This document shows, piece by piece, positions 10,281 through 20,342 of a stretch of DNA of 64,000 nucleotides. Source of the DNA: Acanthosepion esculentum (lineage: Eukaryota > Mollusca > Cephalopoda > Sepiida > Sepiidae); the NCBI GenBank assembly GCA_964036315.1, contig OZ038495.1, positions 22,519,121 through 22,583,120 on the forward strand. Reading direction: 5' to 3'. Position numbers and translations under genes: made by a program. The notes beneath the pieces were generated by a model. That model was not told the DNA's origin, did not search any database, and saw only the letters and a program-made list of their open reading frames with translations. Every line of letters begins with the position of its first letter. Positions within the stretch are counted from its first letter, which is position 1.

Positions 10281-10647
10281 AATGTCTTTTTTGCTTCCAT
10301 TTTCTTTTAAATTTCCTCGTTGTTTACATGCTCCGTCTATGGCTTTCTCAGCATCCTTGTTTAGAATCACGTATCGGTTGCTTCAATTCTCCTCTTCAGC
10401 TGTGAGGAAATTGTTTACCATTTACTACTATATAGAAGGATTGATAACCATATCATTTCAGCGCATTTTTCTTCGTTTCTAATGAAATTATCCTGTTTCT
10501 TAATACTTTGCTTATATTTTGGAAGTCATAATTTGCTATTTCAGGGTGTTTTTTTATTTATTTTGGTGTCACATTTTCCGTCATCAGTTAAAACTCTTGC
10601 CAGATATTTAAACTTTCGTACTTGTTTGATTTTGATTTCTCCAATTC

Positions 10648-10654
10648 TTAGCTC
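10648..10654. repeat. 7-bp target site duplication, left
   Basis: TTAGCTC, repeated at 11331-11337. Joining the LINE text across these two copies gives a continuous reading frame (..CEL/RIGEIKIK), which matches LINE copy A9 (CKLEIGDMKIK). Confidence 0.85.
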
Positions 10655-10661
10655 GTTTCTA

Positions 10662-10776
10662 GTTTACGGCCATATCCTGTTGAAACACCGGTTCCTGTAC
10701 TATCAATGAAGTTAAGCAACGTCGAGTCTAGTCGGTATATGGGTGACTGCTTGTGTATACTGGGTGTCGTAAGCTT
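10662..10776 (+). pseudogene. 5S rRNA-derived sequence
   Basis: From GTTTACGGCCATAT to TGTCGTAAGCTT, 115 bases against the usual ~120 of 5S rRNA. The recognisable 5S landmarks are in order: ACACCGGTTC, then GAAGTTAAGCAACGTCGAG (box A of the internal control region, from 10708), then TGGGTGACTGC (box C, from 10740), then the closing strand TGTCGTAAGCTT that pairs with the 5' end. Substitutions such as TATCAATGAAG where TGATCACCGAAG-like text is expected mark it as a degenerate copy. It is fused directly to a SINE body, so it is a 5S-derived SINE head or an old 5S pseudogene, not a functional gene. Confidence 0.85.
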
Positions 10777-11055
10777 GGAATGGCTCAGAACTGTTAATCA
10801 GAGAGCCAAGTTCCAATTCCCGTTGGGTTCGTTATATTCACTTAGGCGCAAATACCCTTAGGAATGCTATGAATGCACATTTCCCCCCAGCTAAGGGTTA
10901 ATTAATAAGAGTTGTATCACTAAACCATTATTATCTCAAGAAAATTCTTACAATCTAAAAATATTTTCTGGCTGCAAATTCTGAATAGTCAAAAAATAAT
11001 CCAATGTAAAGGTTTTCGTTTATATCAATCCTATCTAATTTTGTTTCCTAGGTGC
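10777..11055 (+). mobile_element. tRNA-derived SINE (family S, copy 1, 5'-shortened)
   Basis: Shares with copies 2-4 the blocks ATGGCTCAGAACTGTTAATC, AGTTCCAATTCCCGTTGGGT (B-box region), TATATTCACTTAGG, AGGGTTAATTAATAAG, ACTAAACCATTATTATCTC and AAATATTTTCTGGCT. About 23 bases that form the A-box side in copy 3 are missing, so the 5S sequence is joined directly behind AAGCTTGGA, which is also present at the start of copy 3. Confidence 0.8.
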
Positions 11056-11330
11056 AGTAATATTGGATGTGTGGGTGGTGTAATGTATAATGGCTCGGAA
11101 TTGTTAATCCAATCCCCGTTGGGTTAGTTATATTCACTTACGAGCAAATATCCCTAGAAAAGGTATGAATGCATTTCTTCTCCTCCAGCTATGGGTTAAT
11201 TGGAAAGACTTGTACCCCTAAACCATTATTATCGCCAAAAATTATTACAATCTAAAAAAGATATTTTCTGGCTTTAAATAACCTGTAAAGAGTTGATAAA
11301 CCGTAAAAAACTATTCAATCAATCAATCAA
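11056..11330 (+). mobile_element. tRNA-derived SINE (family S, copy 2)
   Basis: A fuller unit: GGATGTGTGGGTGGTGTAAT (A-box side, near 11066), ATGGCTCGGAATTGTTAATC, CCCGTTGGGTTAGTTATATT, the ACCATTATTATCGCC block and CTGGCTTTAAATAACCTG, ending in an AATC tandem tail. Ten bases between GTTAATC and the B box are missing relative to copy 3. Confidence 0.82.
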
Positions 11331-11395
11331 TTAGCTCACATATTGAGCTGTTTCTCTTACTGATAATCATACATTCTGTCTTCTTACAATTTTAT
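11331..11395 (-). pseudogene. RTE-like LINE copy A4, upstream part beyond the insertion
   Basis: The minus strand reads NCKKTECMIISKRNSS, then C-E-L at the target duplicate. LINE copy A5 has NCKKTEYIVITKSDG at the same place. The first seven bases are the right-hand TTAGCTC duplicate. Sequence further upstream is no longer recognisable. Confidence 0.75.
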
Positions 11396-12193
11396 AAAAA
11401 CAAAATGCTAAATAAAAAGGAAACCATGCTTCTGTTTTATTATTTATTCTCAACGACGATCTAATTGTCTTATTTTTTGTATGTCTGCTTTACAGTTTAC
11501 CCTTCATTTGTAATGTTCATCTTACGAAGTCATAAGTGACTTGAAGTCCTCGTATTTTTCGCTGCTCGTTAGCAGCCTGTGACCAACAGACATTCGTCGC
11601 CTAGATATACTACAGCAAGGAAACATTTTCTAAAAAATATTTTCTTTGAGAAAATATAAAATAGACTGATCTGGACAGGGACTGGACAAAAATATTGATT
11701 TCCCGCAGACATAACTGAAAAGAGGACAGAAGAATTATTCGCAGCTAATTAATTTGCTTCTTTAACTTGCGATTTCATGATTACACTTCGATCAATTCTC
11801 TTTTTGTTTCGTTTATTTGCCGCAATATCGACCCGTGAGCAGAACCGATTTTCCGGGTTGACCTAGATTATATGACCAGAAGCGTCATCCCGTGCGACCA
11901 TAGAGCGACGATAGAATAAACATAAGAACCATTTAAATTATTGGATATTCAGACTCTTGTTAATGTTTTCATCAGTGTCAACAACAATTGCTTTAGACAA
12001 TAATTTACTTTTGTTCTTTGGTTTTTAAAGTAATATCCAAAATAAATATTCAGAGCAATTTATAAATTGTTATACGAAGGGATACTGAAACGTTCTGAAA
12101 CGGACCCACTTCGTGAAAACATTTCTTTGCTGTTTAATCATTGAAATAATGTTTTTGAAAAGTGGGTAGGATAGAGAACTTTTCAGCAGCCCC
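11396..12193. other. Unassigned AT-rich region
   Basis: No supported gene or repeat, with short A/T homopolymers only. A slightly GC-richer patch near 11830-11910 has no recognisable content. Confidence 0.4.
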
Positions 12194-12195
12194 AC

Positions 12196-12247
<52 letters not shown>
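12194..12247. repeat. (AAT)n microsatellite
   Basis: About 18 copies of the trinucleotide. Confidence 0.97.
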
Positions 12248-13689
12248 TATGTACCTCTACAGAAACGCGATACCTAAAGCTTAAAGTGAATTTAAAAAAA
12301 TGAAAAATCTTTCTTGAAGCTTTTGTTTTAGTTTTAATTTCAAGCTAATAGATTTTAATTTAATATTTCCAATAACCAAAATACTTTGCCGTTTTTCAAA
12401 GCTAACTTGAATTGACTGGACCGAGTTTTCTTTTTGAAAATGGTAAAATCGCTGATTTTAGCGCCATTTTAGCTATCTGTCATCACGATATAACTCTCTT
12501 AATTAAAAAATCTTTCAAAAATAAAATATACCTTTCCGAAATTTTATTTGTGGAATATTGGCTGATTTAAAGTTTAATCTGATTTTAAACAAATATTACT
12601 TTAAGTTTAAAATATCGCAGAAACGTTTTTTTTAACACTGTGGTAGCTGTTTATTTAAAGTGTTGACAGCGACAGTGACAAGCGGAAGTTGTTTTTTTTC
12701 TACGGTGGATATATCTGTAAAAATTACTTGAGGAATATAACGTGAGCGCCCTTTTTATATATTTTTTCAGTACACAGGAACTTTCAAAAACATTCTAAAT
12801 AATCTGATGTTTTATTGGATTTTACGTACTTTGGCTTTAAAGTTACTATAATTATCGCTCTTCGGATAATCTCATGTATTGATGATCGTATTTACAAAAA
12901 TCGGCACGTTTAAACACATACAAAAAAATTCAAAATTCTTTTTAAAATATTAGGAATCGCTAAATTGTAATAAACTTTTTCATTTATGATTAGTAAACAG
13001 TTTTTAAAAAATGAAAACAATTCTTGTAAAAATTCAATGTTCATCAAATTCTTTTTCTTAAGACAGTAGTGTCTATAATATATTTTATTCATAAAAGCTA
13101 TTAAAAGCTTTTCTAATTAAATAGTCTTATTTTACGATTCAGAGCAGATTTTCGGTAACTGAGAGTGCTGTTTTCCAAAAAGAAATTGATAATTTAAATT
13201 CTCCAAGGAATTCTGCTTTTAACTAATATAAACATTCAGCGTGATAAAATTTAATTTCTCGAAATTTCAAAATAAAACAAGGAGTGGATGTAACAAATTT
13301 AAAAAAATATTTTCATCATAATTTTTTTAAGACAATTTATTTAGGAATAATTCCTGATAGTTTCATTATAATTCGACAATTATTTTACTTTTTGCAAGAA
13401 TTTCCAAATCAACGCAAAAAAGATGCTAAAATTTTCTATAATAAATTTTTACCCCACCTGCCCCGTTGACGCAAAAAACAAGATATTTAACCGAAATTTT
13501 GAAAGATCTAAAAGGGATAGAAATATGTAATTTAATGATCGAACAATCTTTCCTCTTAATAATAACATAAACATTTTGACGATAATACTTTGTTTTTATT
13601 AAGTGTGACAAAGAGAAAGTCACTGACCGAGAAAAAGAGCATGTGTGTTCTGTACGATATGCCGAAGTAGCTTGTTCAGAAATTGATAT
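12248..13689. other. Unassigned AT-rich region
   Basis: Very AT-rich, many short A/T runs and no supported feature. The few open frames of about 60 codons are low-complexity Lys/Asn/Phe/Leu translations. Confidence 0.4.
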
Positions 13690-15945
13690 GGGGTGGGTGT
13701 TCATCCGACCAAATCCCTGATGCTGTCCATATCCTGGCGATACTGTTTGGGGGAATACCCCGACGCACATTGGTCGTGAAGAGCAAATTGTTAGCATTCA
13801 ACCTGCTCTTCAGGATAGATGACGGGTGGCTGATACTTTACCCCGTAAGAGAACTTTGTCCTCCAAGAGGCCTGATCCCATTAATGGCAATGGTTCAAAA
13901 GAATAAAAGAAAGATCCGCCCGGTGTTAGATTACTGCGAGCTAAACGAGCATATTGACGCATACACGGCCCATTCTGATGTTTGCGCCAAAAAAAAAAAA
14001 ATGAGAGAAAAGGATCCAAATGTTTACATACTTGATCTTCTCAAGGCATACCTACAGATACGTGTGCATCGATTACAGTGGCCATTTCAAAACAGTCATT
14101 TATAAAGGGCAGAGGTACTGCCTGACAAGAATGGGATTTGGGCTCAATGTGACACTGGCTATGAAAAGCCATTGTGCATACCGTCCTGACAATAAATTAG
14201 TCGATTCTCCAGGCCACTTCAGGCTATATTGATGATATCTGTGTAAATGAAGACGTGACATCTGCAACGCGCGTAAAACAACATCTCGCTGATTTTGGAT
14301 TGACCCAGACCGATTAGAGGACAGTACCCCAGTGCTCGGCTTGCAAGTTGTTCAGAACACATTATACTGGAAGCATGGGAGTGAAATACCGAAAGGACCC
14401 GAAGTTTTGACTCGGCGAAAAATATTTTCACAATGTGGAAAACTAGTAAGACACTTTCCTGTTCATGTTCATAGCTGGCTCCGTATTGTGACCACCTTCA
14501 TGAAACACAGAACAAGGTCCAGCTGGGACGTTGAAGTAACAGACTCCCCACTCATGATTATGGACATCATTACCCGGGCACAACAGGACGACCCTGTGCG
14601 TGGCAAGTGGTTTGTCAACGGGCATGCGTTTGAAGTATGGTTCGATGCGAAGTCCCTTGCAACTGGAGTGTCCCTCGAGTTAAATGGAGACGTAGTGGAG
14701 GGGGTGCATTCTGGTTGCGTCTCGAAAAGGACGTTCAGCATATACTCGTATTTAGGTTGGACGCCGGACTCAGAGGTGTTAACGTAGCACTTCAATGGGA
14801 GGCAAAAAAAGTTGCACTTATTCACGGACTCTGCATATGTTCATGGGTTGATATCTGACACTCTCACCGGAAAGGCCAGAATACACAAAAAGGCCTTAAG
14901 TGAGATGCTCATTCGGAGGAGACTCAGCACCCTGGAAAAACTGGTCAGTGAATATGACTTAGAGCTGGTGAAATCCAACCAGAACCGTGCGAACAAACTG
15001 ATAAGGGTACCGCGGAAATGGTTCGACGCAATGAGGAAAGAGACGGAACCCGTGAAACTTCTCTGGGCAGCATCAGTGAGCAAATGCAGCTCGAACAAGA
15101 TAATGTCTGTACACTGTCAAAGTGGCCATCCTGGCATTAAAAGGACCAATGTACTTCGTCAGTGTCCAAGGCAGCAGTTAAGGCTGAGTCAGAGAACGTA
15201 GATTGTGTCAATCCATTGCCAGTCCGGTGGCCAAGAGGAAAGTTAGACGTTAGCGATGTGTGAACCCGGGTTGTGATGGATAAACGATGATAAACATTAC
15301 CTGGCGCTGATTGACTGTAGACCCACTCGATTCACAATCTGGTGACAACTGCATCGACAATATTCAGCCAGCATCATCAACCATTTAAAGGCCCCAGATT
15401 TTGCTGAAACTTCTGTACTTCTGCTGAATTTCTCAGCGACAATGACACTGTTTTCCGTAGTAAACAATTCAAGGAGTTTTTAGACGGGTGGGGAATCCAT
15501 ATCCGTTTCCGCTCTGCTCAACCCCCCCCCACACACACACACACACGGTAAAAGGATACTTGAACGTTGCAAGCGAAGCGTAAAGTGAATTGCCGCGAGG
15601 AAACAATGCTCAGTGATGGAAGCCGTATATTGGCACAAGATTACACCCAAAGATGACATGTCACCTTTCACCGCGTTCGCCAATGGAATTTACCGTCATA
15701 GAGTTCGGGCACGAGATACTGATAAAAAAAAAAAAACTCCACCAAAGCAAGAACTTGGATGATTTACATATGGGTTTGAGGACCGTGTGTGGTCAAACCC
15801 TCCTCAAAAGCGATGTACAGCTCAATATCAAGTGGGACATGTCACAGAGATTAGAAGCCCAGGCATGATTTTTGTTGATGGGATACCGCGCCATGTAAGA
15901 GATTTGCTTCCCTATGGCGGTTCAAACACATCAACGTGCTTTTGA
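13690..15945 (+). pseudogene. LTR-retrotransposon pol gene (RT, RNase H, integrase), degenerate
   Basis: A chain of peptides in three frames on the plus strand. The reverse transcriptase is seen as KIRPVLDYCELNEHI (near 13910), LLKAYLQIRVH (14035), RYCLTRMGFGLNV (14113) and Y-I-D-D (14225). The RNase H is seen as VWFDAKSLATGVSLEL (14635) and FTDSAYVHG (14820). Basic linker text RRRLSTLEKLVSEYDLEL lies near 14917. The integrase zinc-finger start is HCQSGHPGIKRT (15112). Integrase core relics are TLIDCRPTRF (near 15305) and ITPKDDM (near 15640). A C-terminal IFVDG-PRHV-like segment ends at a stop at 15943. Frameshifts and stops are many, and a CA tract (15522-15546) lies inside the integrase. 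The order RT-RH-IN suits Ty3-like elements, but the superfamily is not certain. No flanking LTRs were recognised. Confidence 0.85.
15522..15546. repeat. Poly-C/(CA)n tract inside the pol relic
   Basis: CCCCCCCCC followed by about nine CA units, breaking the integrase frame. Confidence 0.9.
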
Positions 15946-16094
15946 CATTTTTTCCTACACCTAGATTTTCGAGTTTGGACTTACGATTTGTTTATTTCAT
16001 TTTATTATTGAGCTGTCATATCAATTTCAGAACATTAAGCATGGGACACTTTTTCATCATGGTATACTAGTTTTTAGAGAATCAGTGGAGGTAC

Positions 16095-16390
16095 CAATAA
16101 TAATAATATTGATTCGTTTTCTACAGCTCATCAACCTTTGCAAGTTATTTAAAGCCAGAAAATATTTTTAGATTGTAAGATATTTTAAAATAATAATGGT
16201 TTAGTGATACAAGTTTTACTAATTAAACCCTAGCTGGGTGAGAAGGGGTGGATTCATAAATTTACCAACGTTATTTGCTCCTAAGTCAATATAATGGACC
16301 CAAACGAGAATTGAAACTCGGCTCTCTGATTAACAATTCTGAGCCATTATCCATTACATCACCCGCACATCCAAGCTTATTCAATTATCA
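16095..16390 (-). mobile_element. tRNA-derived SINE (family S, copy 3)
   Basis: The most complete copy, on the minus strand. It runs AAGCTTGGATGTGCGGGTGA (start near 16378), TGTAATGGATAATGGCTCAG (A-box side), AATCAGAGAGCCGAGTTTCA, ATTCTCGTTTGGGTCC (B-box side), the ACCATTATTATTTTAAAATA block and TTCTGGCTTTAAATAACTTG. It ends in a (TAT)n-like tail near 16097-16110. It gives the consensus used to read copies 1, 2 and 4. Confidence 0.85.
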
Positions 16391-16970
16391 ATGGGGCGTT
16401 GCGGTCTATACTCTAGAAGTTAAGAATAGGCTTAGTCTGGGTTTTAAATTGTTTGTGTAAAAAGAGGATCCTGGCAAAGGCACAAAAATATATAGACGGT
16501 TCAAGTTTATAGTTCAAGGTCTTAAAATTACAACTCACGTGATTTCATTAAAGGGATGTATTTAATCCTGTTTTGTGGTTCTAAATACTTGATAATCAAA
16601 AGAAATATTTGCTGAATTTACAATCATTACATGTATTCAAGGGAAATATTTGTAGAGTTGCCTTCACAGGACATTCGATCCAGATATTTGCTGCCTTTGT
16701 AATCAGATGATATTCTAATCAATGGTAGTGTAGCAAAACAATGTGTGAAAAATGAACAAAACTAATTGACAATGCGCCAATCGAATCAGGATATGATCGT
16801 AATATTTCGTGACTGCAAAGTAAAACATGTTTAGATAATAAGACATCGTCAATGCAAATATAGTAGAGAAGAAGATAAGATAACGTTTCTTTTGTTTGTT
16901 TTACTTCGAGACTTCCTTGAGTTTTAAAAGAGGTTTATAGCTTACAAGAATTGTCTATAGTATTGCAACT
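16391..16970. other. Unassigned region
   Basis: AT-rich, no coding or repeat signature recognised. Confidence 0.4.
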
Positions 16971-17326
16971 ATTTACATTGTTCGGACTGTTGTCCTCATC
17001 TGTGTCGTGAACATGACAATATTCGCGACACATGGTCCAATGAATAAAAGCGTTTATTGAAGTAATCCAGTGACTTCACCCGAATAGTTGTGAGTTCAAT
17101 ACTTGGCTACAGCAGAAGTGAACAAAAACTTAGAGAATTGAGTTACTAAAAGGAAATAACTGAAACTAAGTTATCCAGAAAAGGCATGGTACCTAGAACT
17201 AGAACAATCTACCCCAGGGGACTAAATAAATGGTTTGATCCAAATTCCAATGTATATCACCTGGAGAAGACCGGAGAGTTGAAACGTCGTCTATAAGATG
17301 AGAACGACCGTCCGAAGAATGTAAAT
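16971..17326. repeat. Fold-back dispersed repeat (family F, copy 1)
   Basis: Ends are inverted copies: ATTTACATTGTTCGGAC at the left and GTCCGAAGAATGTAAAT at the right. Inner blocks match copy 2: CTCATCTGTGTCG, GACACATGG..CAATGAATAAA, GTGAGTTCAATAC, GGAAATAACTGA, AACAATCTACCCCAGGGGAC and CACCTGGAGAAGACCGGAG. More diverged than copy 2. Confidence 0.7.
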
Positions 17327-18571
17327 AGTGTAAATATCTTACAAGAAAGTCGACTGCAATTTCGAGCTTGCGGCCATTATGAGAATAGTTATGTATGCAA
17401 ACTACTAACTTTACTCACTGTTACGGACCACTTTTGCCGCAACACAAAATTTTAAAAGAAATTAAAAACAAACAACTTGTTGTCAAAGGATATGATCAAG
17501 GTTTACCATTCCGTAATGGACGGATTCTCTTACAGGGACAAATATACAAATGAGGAGAAACAACCAACACTAATGAACACCAATATATAATTTAATAATA
17601 ATAAGACTATGTATGAAAACTTTAATGCAAGATGCTGCGTGGAAAGATGTTGGCTATACATTTCTGCGTGGAAAGATGTATTCGTTATATATCTGATATG
17701 AATAGTCAACACGCACTTAGTTTTAGTCATTCGCCTAAAATAAAGTAGAGTTTTCGTTTTTCCTTTTCTCTCTCTTTTGTTTTATATATCTTTTGTTCCT
17801 TTTACTTTCAGTTCAGTTCGTTTCGCCGGTGCAACGATTTTGATACATTATTCTTTCTTCACTGTTATGAGTTTTGACCCTGTTGTCTTCTCGACGGTTT
17901 GGTAGTCCGCCTAGAATGGCTGTCACACAGTTTGAAATTCAGTTTTGTCTTTCTCCCAGACTGGCTGTTCTGCTATTTAACCCTAGAAGAGACAGGTCCT
18001 TGCCTTTCCCAAGAGTATTAGTGAACGCAATAGATTAAAGCGAAACTTGAACACGGCTCGCCGATTCCGCTTTCTGCGCCAATAACAGTTACACTACCCC
18101 CTAATCTTACAAGAACAGATTATTCACTCTGAATAACAGGAAAATCACAAATAGGACATGCCAATACGTAATGTATAAATAAAAACTGTGTTGTGAACTT
18201 ATTTTTATGAGACAAGTTAATGGCACTATTTTACTTCCAATCCTTTAGGAATGACTTCAAAAACAGCCCCTCCCCAATTTTATAGACTAAACATAAAGAT
18301 GTATCGGATTTCTTCCTGGCATATAAGATAGACGACTTTTTGGTCTCATCCGCCATATTTCTGTACATGTCGATCCCTTTGTGTGTTGACACCGTTCTTA
18401 GTTTGCGAACCTTTTTTTGCTTCATTACTGCTGCTTTACCCACTTTTGTCAGCATATATTGTTTGTTTAGTATTATTTTTGCCTATTCTTTTCTTTCTTT
18501 TTTTATTGTTCATTGTAAACTTTATTATTTCTGTTTCCTGCTGTTTTGTCAATACTAAATACAAAACAATT
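17327..18571. other. Unassigned region with a possible tRNA-like relic
   Basis: No gene seen. On the minus strand near 18115-18035, GGGGGTAGTGTAACTGTTAT and CGTGTTCAAGTTTC have the spacing of tRNA A and B boxes, so a SINE head is possible but unsupported by a second copy. Confidence 0.35.
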
Positions 18572-19053
18572 CATTATTTGCATTATTCGGACTATTATCC
18601 TCATCTTTGTCGCCGTATTTATTACAACGTTTCGGCCGTTGTACGCTCCGGCCTTCTTCAGGACACATGGCACGGTGGATAAAGGTGTTAGTTAGATCGA
18701 GTGACAGGACCCAAAGAGTGTGAGTTCAATACCCGGTTAAGACAGTGGACAACTTTCAGAGGGAAATTAACAGGAGATAACTGATAACTGACATCCATTA
18801 AACATGGCACGTGGAACTAAAACAGTCTACCCCAGTGGGCAAAATAAAGGGTTCAGTTCGACATTCCAACCACCTGAAGAAGTATTAACCGGGTATTGAA
18901 CTCACTCTCTTTGGGTCCTGTCACTCGATCTAACTAACACCTTTATCCACTGTGCCATATGTCCTGAAGAAGGCCGGAGCGTACAACGGCTGAAACGTTG
19001 TAATAAATATGGCGACAAAGATGAGAGCAATAGTCCGAATAATGTAAATAATG
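18572..19053. repeat. Fold-back dispersed repeat (family F, copy 2)
   Basis: Two 168-bp arms, 18572-18739 and 18886-19053, are reverse complements of each other with few mismatches and no net length difference. They enclose a 146-bp centre. Landmarks in the left arm are CATTATTCGGACTATTATCC, CAACGTTTCGGCCGTTGTAC, GGCCTTCTTCAGGACACATG, CTAGATCG-like text and GTGAGTTCAATACCCGGTTA. The centre contains ACAGTCTACCCCAGTGGGC, also present in copy 1. The segment as a whole could fold into a long hairpin. Confidence 0.88.
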
Positions 19054-19904
19054 TACATAATACCTCATCTCAGAAATATAGACAGATACAAAGAAAATCA
19101 TTTAATCTTTTTAAAATGTAGGAGCTTTTCCATAAAACAGTATTAAACTGACTAAATACAAAACCCTTAAAATAGAAAAGGTAGCAACTTTTTTTACAGC
19201 ATATTATTATCAAGTGAACAGAATTACATTATCAAATCTTTAACCATAACTTCTAACTGATGTGATGACGAACCACAATTTGGCTAGGCTAAAACGTCTT
19301 TACACTCTGAGCCGCTTCACCTGTTATTTCTTGCCGAATTTTGAATATTTAGGAATTTTGTAAAGGAACACGTTTACTTCAGCAAGAATACTGAAAAAAA
19401 AAAGAGAAGAATAAACAGTCGAAAGTCTGGATGACCCCACCTTGGTTTGCAACCAAGATAATAAAACAGCAAATGTTAGTTACAGAACTTGCATTTTCGA
19501 CAAATGAGTCATACGAGTCACACCAACCAACCACGTTTTCGATTACTAAAGAATCGTAACAGAATATTTTTTGCTGTTCGTGAAATTTTCTTGAATTTAA
19601 TTAAAGCAGAAAGTGTTTTGTAAAGATAGATCTTATTTAGAATTTATTATGAGACAGATACAAAATTCCAGCTCAAAAATTTTGTTTTTATAAATTTAAT
19701 TCTGAACACACAAACATACACACACACATACGAGATGGTATCGGAAAGTGCTTATACGCTTCAACGAAAATTGCTGCAACTAACGCTTATTGATACCCAA
19801 ACTATTGATGACTCAGTAGGCTGGGTATCAATAAAGGCTTTGTGCATTCTATTTGTGTCCAATTATTACGTGAAGTTTTGTAACGTGGCGTCGGAACGGC
19901 TCTG
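19054..19904. other. Unassigned region
   Basis: No supported gene. There is a short (CA)-rich patch near 19707-19730. The 62-codon frame starting at 19735 runs into the mariner-like relic and is probably its non-coding 5' flank. Confidence 0.4.
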
Positions 19905-20200
19905 CAATCTTTACTATGTTTAACAAGTTCAGGCAACGTAACTACATCAAATTTTGCATAAAGCTCGGAAAAATCTACTACCGTGACCTTTGAAATATTT
20001 TGTCAGGCTTTTGGAGAATATTCTTTCTTTCAAACGCAGGTTTTTTAATGGAACGAGCGTTTCAAAGCGGATCGAGTGTCGCTTGAAGATGACGAGTCTT
20101 TCAAAGTGACTAATCAACGGAGAAACACCAGAAAATGTGTAAAAATCGTGAGCAAGGCCATTGCCGAAAAATCCATCAGCTCTTTCGCATGAATAAAGAG
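19905..20200 (+). pseudogene. Mariner-type transposase N-terminal (helix-turn-helix) relic
   Basis: The plus strand reads FNKFRQRNYIKFCIKLGK from 19918. After a frameshift near 19970 it reads TTVTFEIFCQAFGEYSF, then QTQVF, an in-frame stop, then WNERFKADRVSLEDDE. The sequence order (I-K-F-C-x-K-L-G-K, Q-A-F-G-x-x-x, ERF..GR.S.EDD) is that of the N-terminal HTH region of mariner-like transposases. The catalytic domain is absent. Identification is from memory of the family pattern. Confidence 0.65.
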
Positions 20201-20238
20201 TTTGACAGGAGTCCAACAGCTTTCCTTACCACCTCTTT

Positions 20239-20262
20239 ATAAACACACACACACACACACGC

Positions 20263-20307
<45 letters not shown>

Positions 20308-20342
20308 TACATACATATATACAGAGAGAGAGAGAGAGAGAA
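20239..20342. repeat. (CA)n / (CATA)n / (GA)n compound microsatellite
   Basis: A CA run with CG interruptions, then CATACATACATA, then AGAGAGAG, over about 100 bp. Confidence 0.95.

Larger units (their letters stand above)
9851..10654 (-). pseudogene. RTE-like LINE, thumb and C-terminal region (copy A4, main part)
   Basis: Read on the minus strand from 10654 down: LRIGEIKIKQVRKFKYL(A)RVL, DDGKCDTKI, then RMLRKP-type residues near 10350, then the expanded LKFL block (separate entry), then QLKSLRHISKEGLQILTLAE and CKRDRGKQRATYLTNLCK near 9950-9870. The order is that of copies A5 and A9. The reading frame is cut at 10654 and continues beyond a 676-bp insertion at 11331 (see the composite retroposon). 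Confidence 0.8.
10655..11330 (+). mobile_element. Composite retroposon: 5S rRNA-like head plus two tRNA-SINE units
   Basis: This 676-bp segment interrupts LINE copy A4 exactly between the two TTAGCTC duplicates. In order it holds a 5S rRNA-like sequence (10662-10776), a tRNA-SINE body (10777 to about 11050), a second tRNA-SINE unit (about 11056-11310), and a short tandem tail of (AATC)n at 11315-11330. A target duplication plus a simple-repeat tail is what LINE-mobilised SINEs leave. Because one duplication brackets the whole segment, I infer that it inserted as one unit. Stepwise nested insertion is the alternative. Confidence 0.72.

Noticed and set aside
10662..10776. Functional 5S rRNA gene
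   Set aside because: Several substitutions and a missing stretch, no T-run terminator at its end, and it is fused to a SINE.
19735..19923. 62-codon plus-strand frame as a small gene
   Set aside because: It sits just upstream of a mariner-type relic, has no domain, and is best explained as the transposon's untranslated flank.
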